A program made the translations under genes and the position numbers. Below, piece after piece: positions 27,195-35,731 of a DNA stretch of 64,000 nucleotides. Below the pieces are notes generated by a model, which saw only the letters and a list, made by a program, of their open reading frames with translations, did not search any database and had not been told where the DNA came from. Source of the DNA: Phyllobacterium phragmitis (GTDB lineage: Bacteria; Pseudomonadota; Alphaproteobacteria; Rhizobiales; Rhizobiaceae); NCBI RefSeq assembly GCF_002980495.1, contig NZ_PVBR01000002.1:310001-374000 (forward strand), given 5' to 3'. Within the stretch, counting starts at the first letter, position 1; every line of letters begins with the position of its first letter.

Positions 27195-28004
27195 TTAAGC
27201 CCCACCGCTGATGATCAGCTCCTGCACCGCTTTTCCCTTACCGCCAGACACCGAATAGGTCAGCGACACGTCTTCGATCGCGAAGGCCGAGAAGATCGAG
27301 CGGATCTCCGGCACGTCATTGATCGACACAATGAAGCGGCCTTTAATCCGACCGAGGCGCTCGGCCATCACCTCATACTGATCCCGGCCGAACAGCTCTT
27401 TGCCATACACGTTCTCGGTGCCCCAATATGGCGGGTCCAGATAGAACAGTGTCTCCGGGCGATCATAGCGGTCGATGAATGCCTGCCAGTCAAGGTTCTC
27501 GATCACCACACCAGAAAGCCGCTCATGCACGTCCTGAAGCAACGGTGCGAGCGTCGTGAGGTTGAAGCGTGACGGTCCGCTATAGTTCACGCCGAACGAA
27601 CGTCCCGCCACCTTGCCGCCGAATGTGAGCCGCTGGAGATAGAGGAAGCGAGCGGCCCGCTCCAGATCGGTTAGCGTCGTGGGATCGCTGGCCTTCAGGC
27701 GTTCGAACTCGCGCCGGCTGGTAATCTGGAACCGCAGCGTATCCATGAACTGGGGATAGTGGCGCTGAAGGATGCGGAACAGATTCACCACGTCGCCGGA
27801 ACGATCGTTGATGACTTCGGCGCGTGGCGCTGACGCGCGCCTGAAGAACACACCGCCCATGCCGACGAACGGCTCTGCATAGAGCGCATGAGGAATCGTC
27901 TCGATCCGCGTGCAGATGCGCTTGGCGAGTTGCCGCTTGCCGCCGATATAGGCTGCGGGCGGAGATACCGGATCGACGGTGACAGAGTTGGTCCGAATGG
28001 TCAT
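27195..28004 (-). CDS. dam: D12-class DNA adenine methylase (phage-type)
   Basis: 269 residues with the motif AAYIGGKRQLAKRI at the N-terminus, AEPFVGMGGVFFRRAS (motif I) and LFYLDPPYWGTENVYG (motif IV DPPY), as in N6-adenine methylases of the D12 family. Such enzymes are frequent solitary cargo of phages and modify DNA against host restriction. No partner nuclease is near. It is the last gene of the minus-strand tail block. Confidence 0.92.
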   Translation of the reverse strand: MTIRTNSVTVDPVSPPAAYIGGKRQLAKRICTRIETIPHALYAEPFVGMGGVFFRRASAPRAEVINDRSGDVVNLFRILQRHYPQFMDTLRFQITSRREFERLKASDPTTLTDLERAARFLYLQRLTFGGKVAGRSFGVNYSGPSRFNLTTLAPLLQDVHERLSGVVIENLDWQAFIDRYDRPETLFYLDPPYWGTENVYGKELFGRDQYEVMAERLGRIKGRFIVSINDVPEIRSIFSAFAIEDVSLTYSVSGGKGKAVQELIISGGA

Positions 28005-28134
28005 GTACTGCTTCTCAAGAATCAGTCACAAGCCGAACGCCCGAAAGGGCCGGATGCGACGGTTATCTCTGACGGCTGTCGGGCGGGTTGCTCTTGCCGG
28101 ATTGGCCCGCCGCCACGAATTGACGTGGCCGTCC

Positions 28135-28680
28135 CTACTCGTCAGTTCCCTGGCTGAGGCCATTCAAGAACACGGCGTCAATCTCCGCAGGTGCGGTAAT
28201 CACGCCAGCCATAATGTCGGCGATTATGGCGGCCTCAATCGAAAAGCAGCCGGATACATGTGCGAGGATAGCATCACTTATCGCAACGACAGCCGCCGCA
28301 TCGATGGTGACGAAGGTGCCGTCCTGCGATTTCCAGTCAGTTGTGAATTCTGGATTGCTCTGTGCGGCGACACGCGCACCAGAGATCATGATCTTTGATC
28401 GGTCATCCGTAGCGACGATCAGTCCATTCACAACAATGCCGCCGACTTCCGTTTCCCATCGCTTTTGAGCTGTATACGCCACCAAATCGACTGGTGCTGA
28501 CGGCGGCTCGTGCGAAACGAGAGTCATCCCGTCCCATCGCCATCCGTCCGGAGAATCGAGCAGCCGCTGATGGTCGCTGTCCTCAATTTCGATGGTGCCG
28601 GAAGGTGGCTCTGGAAAAAGGTCAGCCGGGTAAAAGCCGGTCACGCGACCCATATCATCGAATTTAGCTCTCATGGTCAT
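28135..28680 (-). CDS. DUF4376 phage protein
   Basis: 181 residues from ATG at 28678-28680 (MTMRAKFDDMG), or MRAKFDD two codons later. The C-terminal part has the DUF4376 pattern: RWETEVGGIVVNGLIVATDD, then SKIMISGARVAAQ and aromatic WKSQDGTFVTIDAAAVVA. In phages these sit next to the tail fibre, where they may work as chaperones or fibre-associated proteins. The gene starts two bases after the fibre gene ends. Confidence 0.72.
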   Translation of the reverse strand: MTMRAKFDDMGRVTGFYPADLFPEPPSGTIEIEDSDHQRLLDSPDGWRWDGMTLVSHEPPSAPVDLVAYTAQKRWETEVGGIVVNGLIVATDDRSKIMISGARVAAQSNPEFTTDWKSQDGTFVTIDAAAVVAISDAILAHVSGCFSIEAAIIADIMAGVITAPAEIDAVFLNGLSQGTDE

Positions 28681-28681
28681 C

Positions 28682-29785
28682 TTAATACCCATACGATATG
28701 AACTGGACGCGGATAGCTGAAGATGCCGCCCCGTTAGAGCATGCAAAACTGATCGTTGATCTTGGTCCCGTTTGAGGTCCAACGAGGACAAAATTTGCCG
28801 TCCGTTGCTCGGTTACTCCCCAGTCGCCATTCATTAGAATCGTTGTGACATGATTGGCCGGGTATGCCGTTGGGAGAGTGACAACCCCCGCATTTGTCGC
28901 CGCAAGCGTGACGACCTGGCTGCCGATTTGACAGATCAGCCCTGATGGCAGTTTCTGGTATCCGTTAGCACTAAGGCTTTGCGCAAATCCCAAATTCGCC
29001 GCGGCCTGCAACCGCTGCCCAGACGTGAGCGATTGCGCGGCGATGAACGAGAGGTAAGTTGCGTCCGCAATGCTTTGTGTGACCACGCGTTCCCAAGGCT
29101 TCCATTCGGTGCCGTTGTTATAGCGGTACTGGATATCAGCGGTCGCCCTGCTGAGCGCAAATTGGGTATGGATCGTTGATGTCCTCGCCATATGAAAGAC
29201 GAGCCAGTTACCGCCATCGCCCGGTCGGTTTAAGGTGGTGCTGTCCGCTCCGTAGAAGCCATTTTCGGCAATGGTGTTGAGATCTGCAGCGCCGGTAGCG
29301 ATGGTGCCGAGCCTCGATCCGTTTGTAAGGGTCGCGAGCGCCGCTGCCTGATCTGGATCGTCCAGCAGCGTACGCGCGTAAGCGGTCAGCGCCGCGAGCT
29401 CCATTTGCCCAATGCCGGAAAAGAATGGCATCGTATTCGCTTGGCTCTCGAGATCGGCAAGAGAGGTGACATTGCCGCTGCTGAAGCGCGAGAGGATGGC
29501 GGCCGCTGTCGCCATCAGGCGACTGCCCTCAGGTTGGAAACGGATGCGCAGGGGAAGATCGACCCCCGCCGCCTGGGCCGGACAAGGAAATACCAGCTTT
29601 CCGCTTTCGGCCCCGGTGATCTCCGCAATGACCAGAAATAGCCCGGACGGGGTCAGGATCGTATCACCTGCCTGAACGGCTATGATATCGAGCGAGCCGC
29701 CCACCGTGGTGAACACGTCGAGCCCGGCCGTCAGCGTCACCTTGCCAAGGTCGTAGTCAGGCCTCGGGCCTGTGCTAATGGCCAT
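28682..29785 (-). CDS. Tail fibre protein
   Basis: 367 residues. N-terminal part resembles collar/fibre attachment; the middle has alanine-rich repeats (FIAAQSLTSGQRLQAAANLG) and the C-terminal ~90 residues match a gp53-like/knob end: GYQKLPSGLICQIGSQVV, TLPTAYPANHVTTIL and a terminal FISYGY. It should recognise the cell surface. The C-terminal repeat structure is typical of receptor-binding fibres. Overlaps the upstream small gene by 11 bases. Confidence 0.82.
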   Translation of the reverse strand: MAISTGPRPDYDLGKVTLTAGLDVFTTVGGSLDIIAVQAGDTILTPSGLFLVIAEITGAESGKLVFPCPAQAAGVDLPLRIRFQPEGSRLMATAAAILSRFSSGNVTSLADLESQANTMPFFSGIGQMELAALTAYARTLLDDPDQAAALATLTNGSRLGTIATGAADLNTIAENGFYGADSTTLNRPGDGGNWLVFHMARTSTIHTQFALSRATADIQYRYNNGTEWKPWERVVTQSIADATYLSFIAAQSLTSGQRLQAAANLGFAQSLSANGYQKLPSGLICQIGSQVVTLAATNAGVVTLPTAYPANHVTTILMNGDWGVTEQRTANFVLVGPQTGPRSTISFACSNGAASSAIRVQFISYGY

Positions 29786-30131
29786 AAGGCACCTCCGATC
29801 CGTCCATTTCCTCTAAAGATTGGCTTGGCTCGTCAGCGCCGTATTCTGCTCGCAGGCGGTTGATCTCGGCCTGAGCCGTGGTCAGATCGGCAAACAGGAC
29901 ATCGCGGTCACCGCGTGCATTACTCAGCTCCTCTTCGGCGGCCGCCCTGGCCGCTTCCATCTCTCTCAGTTCGCGCCGGAGGGTGCTGATCCCATTTGCC
30001 AGAACCAGATTGCGGGTTTTGAAATAGTCGTTAAGAGCCAGCGCTTCTTCCGCAACGGCGGCCGGATCGAGTTCGATCCGCTTGCCGGGCATTTCGGCGG
30101 GAGGCATCAAAGGAGAGTGATCATCGGACAT
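29775..30131 (-). CDS. Small coiled-coil phage protein, unknown
   Basis: 118 residues. The middle is a strong coiled coil (RRELREMEAARAAAEEELSN) and the end is acidic (EEMDGSEVP). No family recognised. It lies between a tail-tip protein and the fibre gene in the tail block and could be a fibre-related or assembly protein. Confidence 0.65.
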   Translation of the reverse strand: MSDDHSPLMPPAEMPGKRIELDPAAVAEEALALNDYFKTRNLVLANGISTLRRELREMEAARAAAEEELSNARGDRDVLFADLTTAQAEINRLRAEYGADEPSQSLEEMDGSEVPYGH

Positions 30132-30147
30132 AGGAACCTCGTTTCAA

Positions 30148-30501
30148 TTAGCTGGTGCGGAGAACGAAAAAGGTGACGGTGCGCGCCACACCGTCGATGT
30201 TGCGGATGCGCACGGTGCGGTAGGCATTGTTGTCGAGCCAGATCTCAGCGCAGTAGGACCGGCGATTTGCCGCCTTGTTGTCATTGCCGCGCAGCACGAT
30301 GTAGGGAATCGTGGTGAGCGGCTGCGGCAAAGCAAAATCCTGACTGCCGCCACCGGCGAAATTGGCGAAACTGGAAAATGCCGGGATCATCGGATCCATG
30401 CCGGGGATCATGGCCATATTGATGTCGGCTGCATTATTGGCGTCAAATCCGCGCTTGGACGCGCGGATGCCGGATGGAGATATGATGATCCGGTCCTTCA
30501 T
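30148..30501 (-). CDS. Tail-tip-associated protein, paralogue 3
   Basis: 117 residues starting MKDRIIISPSGIRASKRGFD. The core phrase LPQPLTTIPYIVLRGND and an end TVTFFVLRTS correspond to FPQPLNFIPAIVVIKT and YDAYVVVFEA in the gene at 30930. This and the next two genes seem to be related copies. Overlaps its upstream neighbour by four bases (ATGA). Function unknown; probably a baseplate or fibre connector. Confidence 0.65.
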   Translation of the reverse strand: MKDRIIISPSGIRASKRGFDANNAADINMAMIPGMDPMIPAFSSFANFAGGGSQDFALPQPLTTIPYIVLRGNDNKAANRRSYCAEIWLDNNAYRTVRIRNIDGVARTVTFFVLRTS

Positions 30502-30929
30502 AGGTCCGCCAACTTGTTCTTGAACACCACCCAGCGAACAAAGACGTCCTGCCTGAAATTGTAGCCTCGGATTGAAAAATAGATGGCGTTGTCGGTGATC
30601 ACATACTCGCAGTTCGGCAGCAGACTGGAGTCGAGACTGCTATCATTCGGGAAGAAAATCCGACGGCTGTCGTCGCCCACGCAAAAGCTGCACATATGCA
30701 GCGGGTAGTAATCGAGCTTCGGGAACTGAACACTCCCCTCATAAAGATATGGGTTTGAAGTGCCCGCGTAGCGCTGAATTTGATACGTGCCCTGGGCGTG
30801 AATTTTCAGGTAGTCGTACTGCGAGCTGAAAATCATCCGATCCGCAGCGTTGCCAACGTTGCGCCCTGGAAGGGATACCCAGACACCCATTTCGTCGCCG
30901 CGCAGGCCTATGAGGATGCGATCTGCCAT
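30498..30929 (-). CDS. Tail-tip-associated protein, paralogue 2
   Basis: 143 residues starting MADRILIGLRGDEMGVWVSL. The motif MADRxxI shared by the three tandem genes and a hydrophobic strand-rich end (VFVRWVVFKN) are visible. No recognised domain. It follows the previous copy with no gap (start 30929, next gene begins at 30930). Confidence 0.6.
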   Translation of the reverse strand: MADRILIGLRGDEMGVWVSLPGRNVGNAADRMIFSSQYDYLKIHAQGTYQIQRYAGTSNPYLYEGSVQFPKLDYYPLHMCSFCVGDDSRRIFFPNDSSLDSSLLPNCEYVITDNAIYFSIRGYNFRQDVFVRWVVFKNKLADL

Positions 30930-31349
30930 CTAAGCCTCGAACACCACGACATAGGCGTCATAGGTAAACTGCGTATAGGCTCCATCCGTTGGGAATGGTC
31001 CGACGCGCTGGCTCGTCACCTGAAGGTTGTTCAATGGCCGGGTGTTGGCGTCCGCAGACACACAGATGCCGGCCGCTGGCCTGTTATCCCCCTGGTACGA
31101 TTTCAGGGGGAGCGTCTTGATCACGACAATCGCGGGTATGAAATTCAGCGGCTGAGGGAACGTATAATAGACCCCGGTATTGCGATGGGGCACAGTCACC
31201 TTACCGATCCAGCGGATCGCCCCTCCATAGAACCAGTTGCTGTCAAAGGATTTGAAGTCATCGGCAAGCGAAGGTGACGCATTGTGTCCGGGCTTCGATG
31301 TGATCAGCCGCGCATTATTGCCGGTGATGTAAACACGATCCGCCATCAC
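30930..31349 (-). CDS. Tail-tip-associated protein, paralogue 1
   Basis: 139 residues starting MADRVYITGNNARLITSKPG. Contains FPQPLNFIPAIVVIKT and ends YDAYVVVFEA. It starts with ATGA overlap of the tip protein J stop. The three-gene tandem arrangement between J and the fibre is unusual and suggests duplicated tail-tip subunits. Confidence 0.65.
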   Translation of the reverse strand: MMADRVYITGNNARLITSKPGHNASPSLADDFKSFDSNWFYGGAIRWIGKVTVPHRNTGVYYTFPQPLNFIPAIVVIKTLPLKSYQGDNRPAAGICVSADANTRPLNNLQVTSQRVGPFPTDGAYTQFTYDAYVVVFEA

Positions 31350-34018
31350 GTGTTGTCCCTGAAAATGAGAGTCTTATTGGTGAGATTGAAATCGACCATG
31401 AGATCCGGAGAGTGGATCCAGCCGGATGTCACTTCGCCGATGTTGGCGATACGAGACGTCAGTTCGCCATTGATGAAGGTCAGCGGCGCGGCGGAGTACG
31501 CTCCACTGCGAACGATGAACTGATTGACGTCGAAGATGGCGCGGCTGGTGGTGCCGTCGGACTCAATGAAGAATGCGGCGGGCAACCAATTGTCGGTGGT
31601 GCCGGATTTGAGCTGGACACCCCATCGCGCAAATCCATTCGCGCCGGCGACCACCTGACCACGAATGTTGATGCTCGATTCGACGTTGCCGACTTTTGCC
31701 GTCAACGCCTGGATGCTGTCGGCCCCGGCCGTGATCCTGCCGTTCACGCTGTCGATCGTGGCGCGGAACAACTGCTCGAAGCTGGCGAAATCCTGATTGA
31801 ATTTTACCTCAAGCGTCTCGACACGCGAGACGATGGCTGAATTCGGACCAACGGCCAGTGTGACCAGATTGGTGTAGTCGGCCTCTACATTCTTGAACTT
31901 GAGATTGATCGCCGTGCGCAGCTGCTCGAACTGGAGGAATGCGCCGCTGTTCTGCTCGGTAGCCAGATCCGCCACGCGCGACAGCTCGTCCTGAATTTCG
32001 CGCCGACCGTCCTCGGCCCACCTGTAGAGGTCTTTCAGGTGATCATTAAATTGGCCGATATCGATGTCGTAGAGGTCATCGGGTCCAAAACGGATATCCT
32101 CCGTCTTGACGGCGATCCACTCGCTCCATTCGGTTGGGTGCCCATCCGCCGCGATGTAGCGGCCCTGGCCTTCAACCCAAACGTTCGGCGGCAAATTCGC
32201 ATCAAGGTTCCAGGAATACGGCGGACCATATGGCGTCCTGTCACTGTCGAAAATGACGCTGCCGACATCGGCAATGCGCAGCCGGACATGGACATGCGTT
32301 ATCCCGTCCTGATCCGGCGCACAGGAGACGCGCACGGTCGGGCGGCGCGGCCGTCCAAGATGATCGGGCAAAACAGCCGCCTCCATCCTCCATCCGTACA
32401 TGGGATGCGGCGGAGTGGTGATCGGCCCGATCCAGCCGATGACAGGCGGCAGGATGACAGAGGGCGGCGTATAGTCGCTCGGATCAAGTTCCCGCAGCGC
32501 CATCTGTTGGAGCATGCCGGTCTGGCCGTTGCCGCGCGTGACAATGAACTTCTTGTTTGTGTACCCGCGCCGCGCCGATGTCCACGACACAACATCGTTC
32601 GGCTCCACAACCCATGCAGCGGGCGGTAGAGTAATGATTTGGGTGCGGAAACGCCGGTTCTCCTTGATCATCGTGTCGCTGCAGCGCTGAACCTGACCGG
32701 AGAATGGGACGGCCTCGAACGCGACGGGCAGCGGCAGGGACCGATCGCCGTCATCGCGCTCCAGATCAAGGTTGCGCCGCTCTGGCGCATCCTTCATGAC
32801 CCAGCGTTCGGCGCGCTCAGGATAGGTCGCGGAGATCAGGTTGTTGGTGCTCGAAATCGACGGGAACGGGTCTAAATCCTGATCGCGTGTTACAACGACG
32901 CCTTTATCATCGAAGAAATAGACGGCCGATCCCGGCGCGCCGACCAGGAGCTTGACCATGCCGCCGACTTCGGCCAGCCGCCCCAGGCATGCGAGGCGCA
33001 ACTCTTCAATGACTTCCAGTGGTTCGACATCGACGTAAATTTCATAACCGCAGCGGAACTGCGGTTCATCGCCATCCGGTCCCGGCACAAGCCGATCGCA
33101 TTCATTCGCAGCTGCGATCCACGCCGAGGCGGGAAGCCGGAAAGCCGAAATGTTCTGACCACCGTAGACCCACTCATCACCGTAATAGATGCCGCGAATA
33201 ATATTATACATGATGATGGCCGGATTTCTGGACGGCGTCCGGGTCGACGGATCGCTCCAGCGCTGCGGACCGTTGCCGCCGTTCGTGCTGTCAAGGCGCA
33301 GATCGTAGAAGCATGTGGGCATCGGTTCCGCGATTACGGCAGGCAAGCTTCCGCCGAGCTGCAAATCCTGATTCTGTCGCGTCGTCAGGATGATCACCTG
33401 ACAGCCTCGGCCGATCATCTTGTCGGTGAACGGGCGATCCGGGTCAGCTCCAAATTTCGACATGAGATAGGGGTTCGCCGTGGTCTGCGAGCCGTCCAGA
33501 TACCAAATCCAGATATTGTCCTTGCCGTCCTTGCGGAATTCCTTGATCGGATAGCCGCGCCCCGATGGGTCGGGCTCATTCCACAGGATGGTGCATTTCT
33601 CATCGTCAATCCAAAGGCTCTCGAGCCCCCGCGGGCCAGCGAAGGATGGCAATGACGATATCTCGATCACGTCGACGGCATAGGCATTCGGCGTGCCGCC
33701 GTCTTTCCCGAACGTGCCGGCGTATTTGCGTCGACCGGCCACGCCGCGCTCGCCGATCGGGAACGTCAGGGGCTGATCGTCGCCCATTTTCAGTTCAAGT
33801 GTGATGCCGGAGACGGCGGCTTTCTTTTGCGCCTTTCGCGCCATGTATTGCTGGACAAGGCTGGAGCCGACCATCATGGCGGCTTGAAACAGCACACTGC
33901 CGAAGGACTGCAGCATCTTGGCGCCGAAAGCCACGACTGCTCCGGTAATCGGATCGGCCCCGGCCGGCGTGGCGGTCAGTACTATTATAATGAGTGCTAA
34001 AAGCGTCTTGAAGATCAT
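31346..34018 (-). CDS. Tail tip/host-specificity protein (J-like, phage tail protein)
   Basis: 890 residues from ATG at 34016-34018, which overlaps the stop of the NlpC gene. The N-terminus is a hydrophobic segment (IFKTLLALIIIVLTATPAGA) followed by a J-type central hub domain (LLVGAPGSAVYFFDDKGVVV, DPFPSISSTNNLISATYPER) and a fibronectin-like and C-terminal part with GPDDLYDIDIGQFNDHLKDL. It forms the tip that contacts the host in siphophages. The 38 codons upstream of the chosen ATG carry no conserved content. Confidence 0.85.
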   Translation of the reverse strand: MIFKTLLALIIIVLTATPAGADPITGAVVAFGAKMLQSFGSVLFQAAMMVGSSLVQQYMARKAQKKAAVSGITLELKMGDDQPLTFPIGERGVAGRRKYAGTFGKDGGTPNAYAVDVIEISSLPSFAGPRGLESLWIDDEKCTILWNEPDPSGRGYPIKEFRKDGKDNIWIWYLDGSQTTANPYLMSKFGADPDRPFTDKMIGRGCQVIILTTRQNQDLQLGGSLPAVIAEPMPTCFYDLRLDSTNGGNGPQRWSDPSTRTPSRNPAIIMYNIIRGIYYGDEWVYGGQNISAFRLPASAWIAAANECDRLVPGPDGDEPQFRCGYEIYVDVEPLEVIEELRLACLGRLAEVGGMVKLLVGAPGSAVYFFDDKGVVVTRDQDLDPFPSISSTNNLISATYPERAERWVMKDAPERRNLDLERDDGDRSLPLPVAFEAVPFSGQVQRCSDTMIKENRRFRTQIITLPPAAWVVEPNDVVSWTSARRGYTNKKFIVTRGNGQTGMLQQMALRELDPSDYTPPSVILPPVIGWIGPITTPPHPMYGWRMEAAVLPDHLGRPRRPTVRVSCAPDQDGITHVHVRLRIADVGSVIFDSDRTPYGPPYSWNLDANLPPNVWVEGQGRYIAADGHPTEWSEWIAVKTEDIRFGPDDLYDIDIGQFNDHLKDLYRWAEDGRREIQDELSRVADLATEQNSGAFLQFEQLRTAINLKFKNVEADYTNLVTLAVGPNSAIVSRVETLEVKFNQDFASFEQLFRATIDSVNGRITAGADSIQALTAKVGNVESSINIRGQVVAGANGFARWGVQLKSGTTDNWLPAAFFIESDGTTSRAIFDVNQFIVRSGAYSAAPLTFINGELTSRIANIGEVTSGWIHSPDLMVDFNLTNKTLIFRDNT

Positions 34019-34449
34019 TCCGGCCGCCCCACCTTGAAGATCATCTTTGCTTCGAGAAGATCGACGGTGCCGATCCCGGTTTCGGTCAGCACATAGATGC
34101 GCTCGCCATTGACGACGCCCAGCCCGCACCCGATCGGCCCGTCAGCCTCAATTGCGGCAATGTCACCAATGCATGCCTCGCTCGGATGCGCCTGCGGCAG
34201 CATCGAGCCGACCATTTCGGCGAGCGACGTGAATCCGGCCTCGCGGATGATCCGTGCCGCGCCAAGCGCATCTGAATAGGTACCGTGATACTCGGCGCAC
34301 AGATCCGCGCCTGTGATGGCTTTCACGATCCGGCCGGCGAGCGACGGTCCGCAATCGTGGATGCCCCACTGGAACGGCGTAGCGGTAATTTCGTCTATGG
34401 CGGCTTCGTAGTGTTCCCGCCAGTCTGGGCGGCGCTTCAGCTCGATCAT
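34015..34449 (-). CDS. NlpC/P60-type DUF6950 tail peptidase
   Basis: 144 residues from ATG at 34447-34449. TPFQWGIHDCGPSLAGRIVK near residue 25 has the catalytic Cys of an NlpC/P60-like fold, and GDIAAIEADGPIGCGLGVVN is the later strand pair. In phages and gene transfer agents proteins of this type are tail-tip peptidoglycan hydrolases. It lies in the usual place, directly before gene J. Confidence 0.8.
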   Translation of the reverse strand: MIELKRRPDWREHYEAAIDEITATPFQWGIHDCGPSLAGRIVKAITGADLCAEYHGTYSDALGAARIIREAGFTSLAEMVGSMLPQAHPSEACIGDIAAIEADGPIGCGLGVVNGERIYVLTETGIGTVDLLEAKMIFKVGRPE

Positions 34450-35075
34450 GTGGCCTTCTTCTGCCCCCATGGAATTTTCCAACTGGAAACGGTCGAGGCG
34501 TATTTGCCCCATTCGTCGCCATCGCGCGTTTTCTGGCCCTCATAGGAGGACTTGCGCGGATTGGGGCGCGACAGCATCGCCATGACTTCCGAGACGATCT
34601 TGACCCTGATCGAACCTGTTCCGCCTATGCGCGGGGTTTTGGCCGGCGCGCCGTCAATGATGCCGAGGAAGGTGATCAAGCCCGGTCCGATCTGGTCGCC
34701 GGTTCGGGGATCAATCAGCACATCATGGATCTCGACCTTGCCAAGCCGCGCTTCGTATTCGCCGACAAGCTTAATGGCGGCGTCGGCGATCTGTGACAGA
34801 TCGACCGTGACGGTCTGAATGGTGAAATCAGAGACGCGTGGAATATCGCTGATCTTGCTGATGACATCGGCGCGGTATGGGCGCGAAACGATTGCCCCAT
34901 CAAAACCGCTATAAACGGTCAGGTTCAAATCCTCTTCGCCGGTCCAAAGGCCAATCTCGCGCGGGTTCCCGGTGGCGCGTTCCTTCACGGTGAAATAGAC
35001 AGCCTGTCTGGGCACCAGGCCGTCACGCGGCGCATTGTTCAACTGATCGACAAAAGCGGCGGTCGCTGCTCTCAC
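34446..35075 (-). CDS. Minor tail protein (DUF2163-like)
   Basis: 209 residues beginning MRAATAAFVDQLNNAP. It contains LNLTVYSGFDGAIVSRPYRA and DLSQIADAAIKLVGEYEARL, and ends with a DGDEWGKYASTVSSWKIPWG segment. Length and place (tape measure, minor protein, this gene, NlpC) match the DUF2163-type tail protein of long-tailed phages and gene transfer agents. Confidence 0.7.
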   Translation of the reverse strand: MRAATAAFVDQLNNAPRDGLVPRQAVYFTVKERATGNPREIGLWTGEEDLNLTVYSGFDGAIVSRPYRADVISKISDIPRVSDFTIQTVTVDLSQIADAAIKLVGEYEARLGKVEIHDVLIDPRTGDQIGPGLITFLGIIDGAPAKTPRIGGTGSIRVKIVSEVMAMLSRPNPRKSSYEGQKTRDGDEWGKYASTVSSWKIPWGQKKAT

Positions 35076-35077
35076 GG

Positions 35078-35731
35078 CTATACCCTCACTTTCTGTGTGA
35101 CCTTGAAAGCCGCGCCTTCAGTGATCGCGCGGCGGGCGGTACCGGGATTGTGGCTGTTGGGCATCACCACCACCGGACATGCGGGCCGAATGATCGTCAC
35201 CGGATCGTTTGCGGCGATGAGGACCGAAAGGCGCGGGAAAATCGCCACGTCGAGATTGCCGGCCGCACTGGCAACGGCGCTTGCATCAACCTCGACATAA
35301 GCGTGCTGCTGTCCATTGCTGTAGGTCACCTGCAGCTTGTCGCCGATCGTCAGGACGTACCCGGCCGGAAACCCTTGCATGCGCGCCGTGACGCGATCGG
35401 GGCCGATCTCGCGGATAGAGACGGTCGAGGCACCGAAGATGGTCCCACGGGGATCCGCGTACGGATAAAGGCTGGTCGGATCGCACATCAGGAAAGACTG
35501 CCGTGCGCCGTCGAGCATCCGAATGCGCGCGGCCGCTTCCTTCAGCTCCTGGTGACGGCCGCGCGCCAGCGTCACGTCAGCGGCCCAGCGCGGCTTCGAC
35601 AGCTCGGCCTGCCAGAAGTCGCCGCTACCGATTTCGTCGGTCTCGTCATTCCGCTGGATTGAGAAATTGCACGTCATGATCGGAAGGCGGTCATAGACGG
35701 CGGATAACGGAAGCGCGCTCATCCCCGCCAC
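35078..35731 (-). CDS. Minor tail protein, distal-tail type
   Basis: 217 residues, starting inside the tape-measure gene's last codons (13-base overlap). Contains FWQAELSKPRWAADVTLARG and ATVSIREIGPDR-like strands (GASTVSIREIGPDRV). It sits where distal tail or DUF2460-like proteins lie in other tail operons. No diagnostic motif was found. Confidence 0.65.
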   Translation of the reverse strand: MAGMSALPLSAVYDRLPIMTCNFSIQRNDETDEIGSGDFWQAELSKPRWAADVTLARGRHQELKEAAARIRMLDGARQSFLMCDPTSLYPYADPRGTIFGASTVSIREIGPDRVTARMQGFPAGYVLTIGDKLQVTYSNGQQHAYVEVDASAVASAAGNLDVAIFPRLSVLIAANDPVTIIRPACPVVVMPNSHNPGTARRAITEGAAFKVTQKVRV

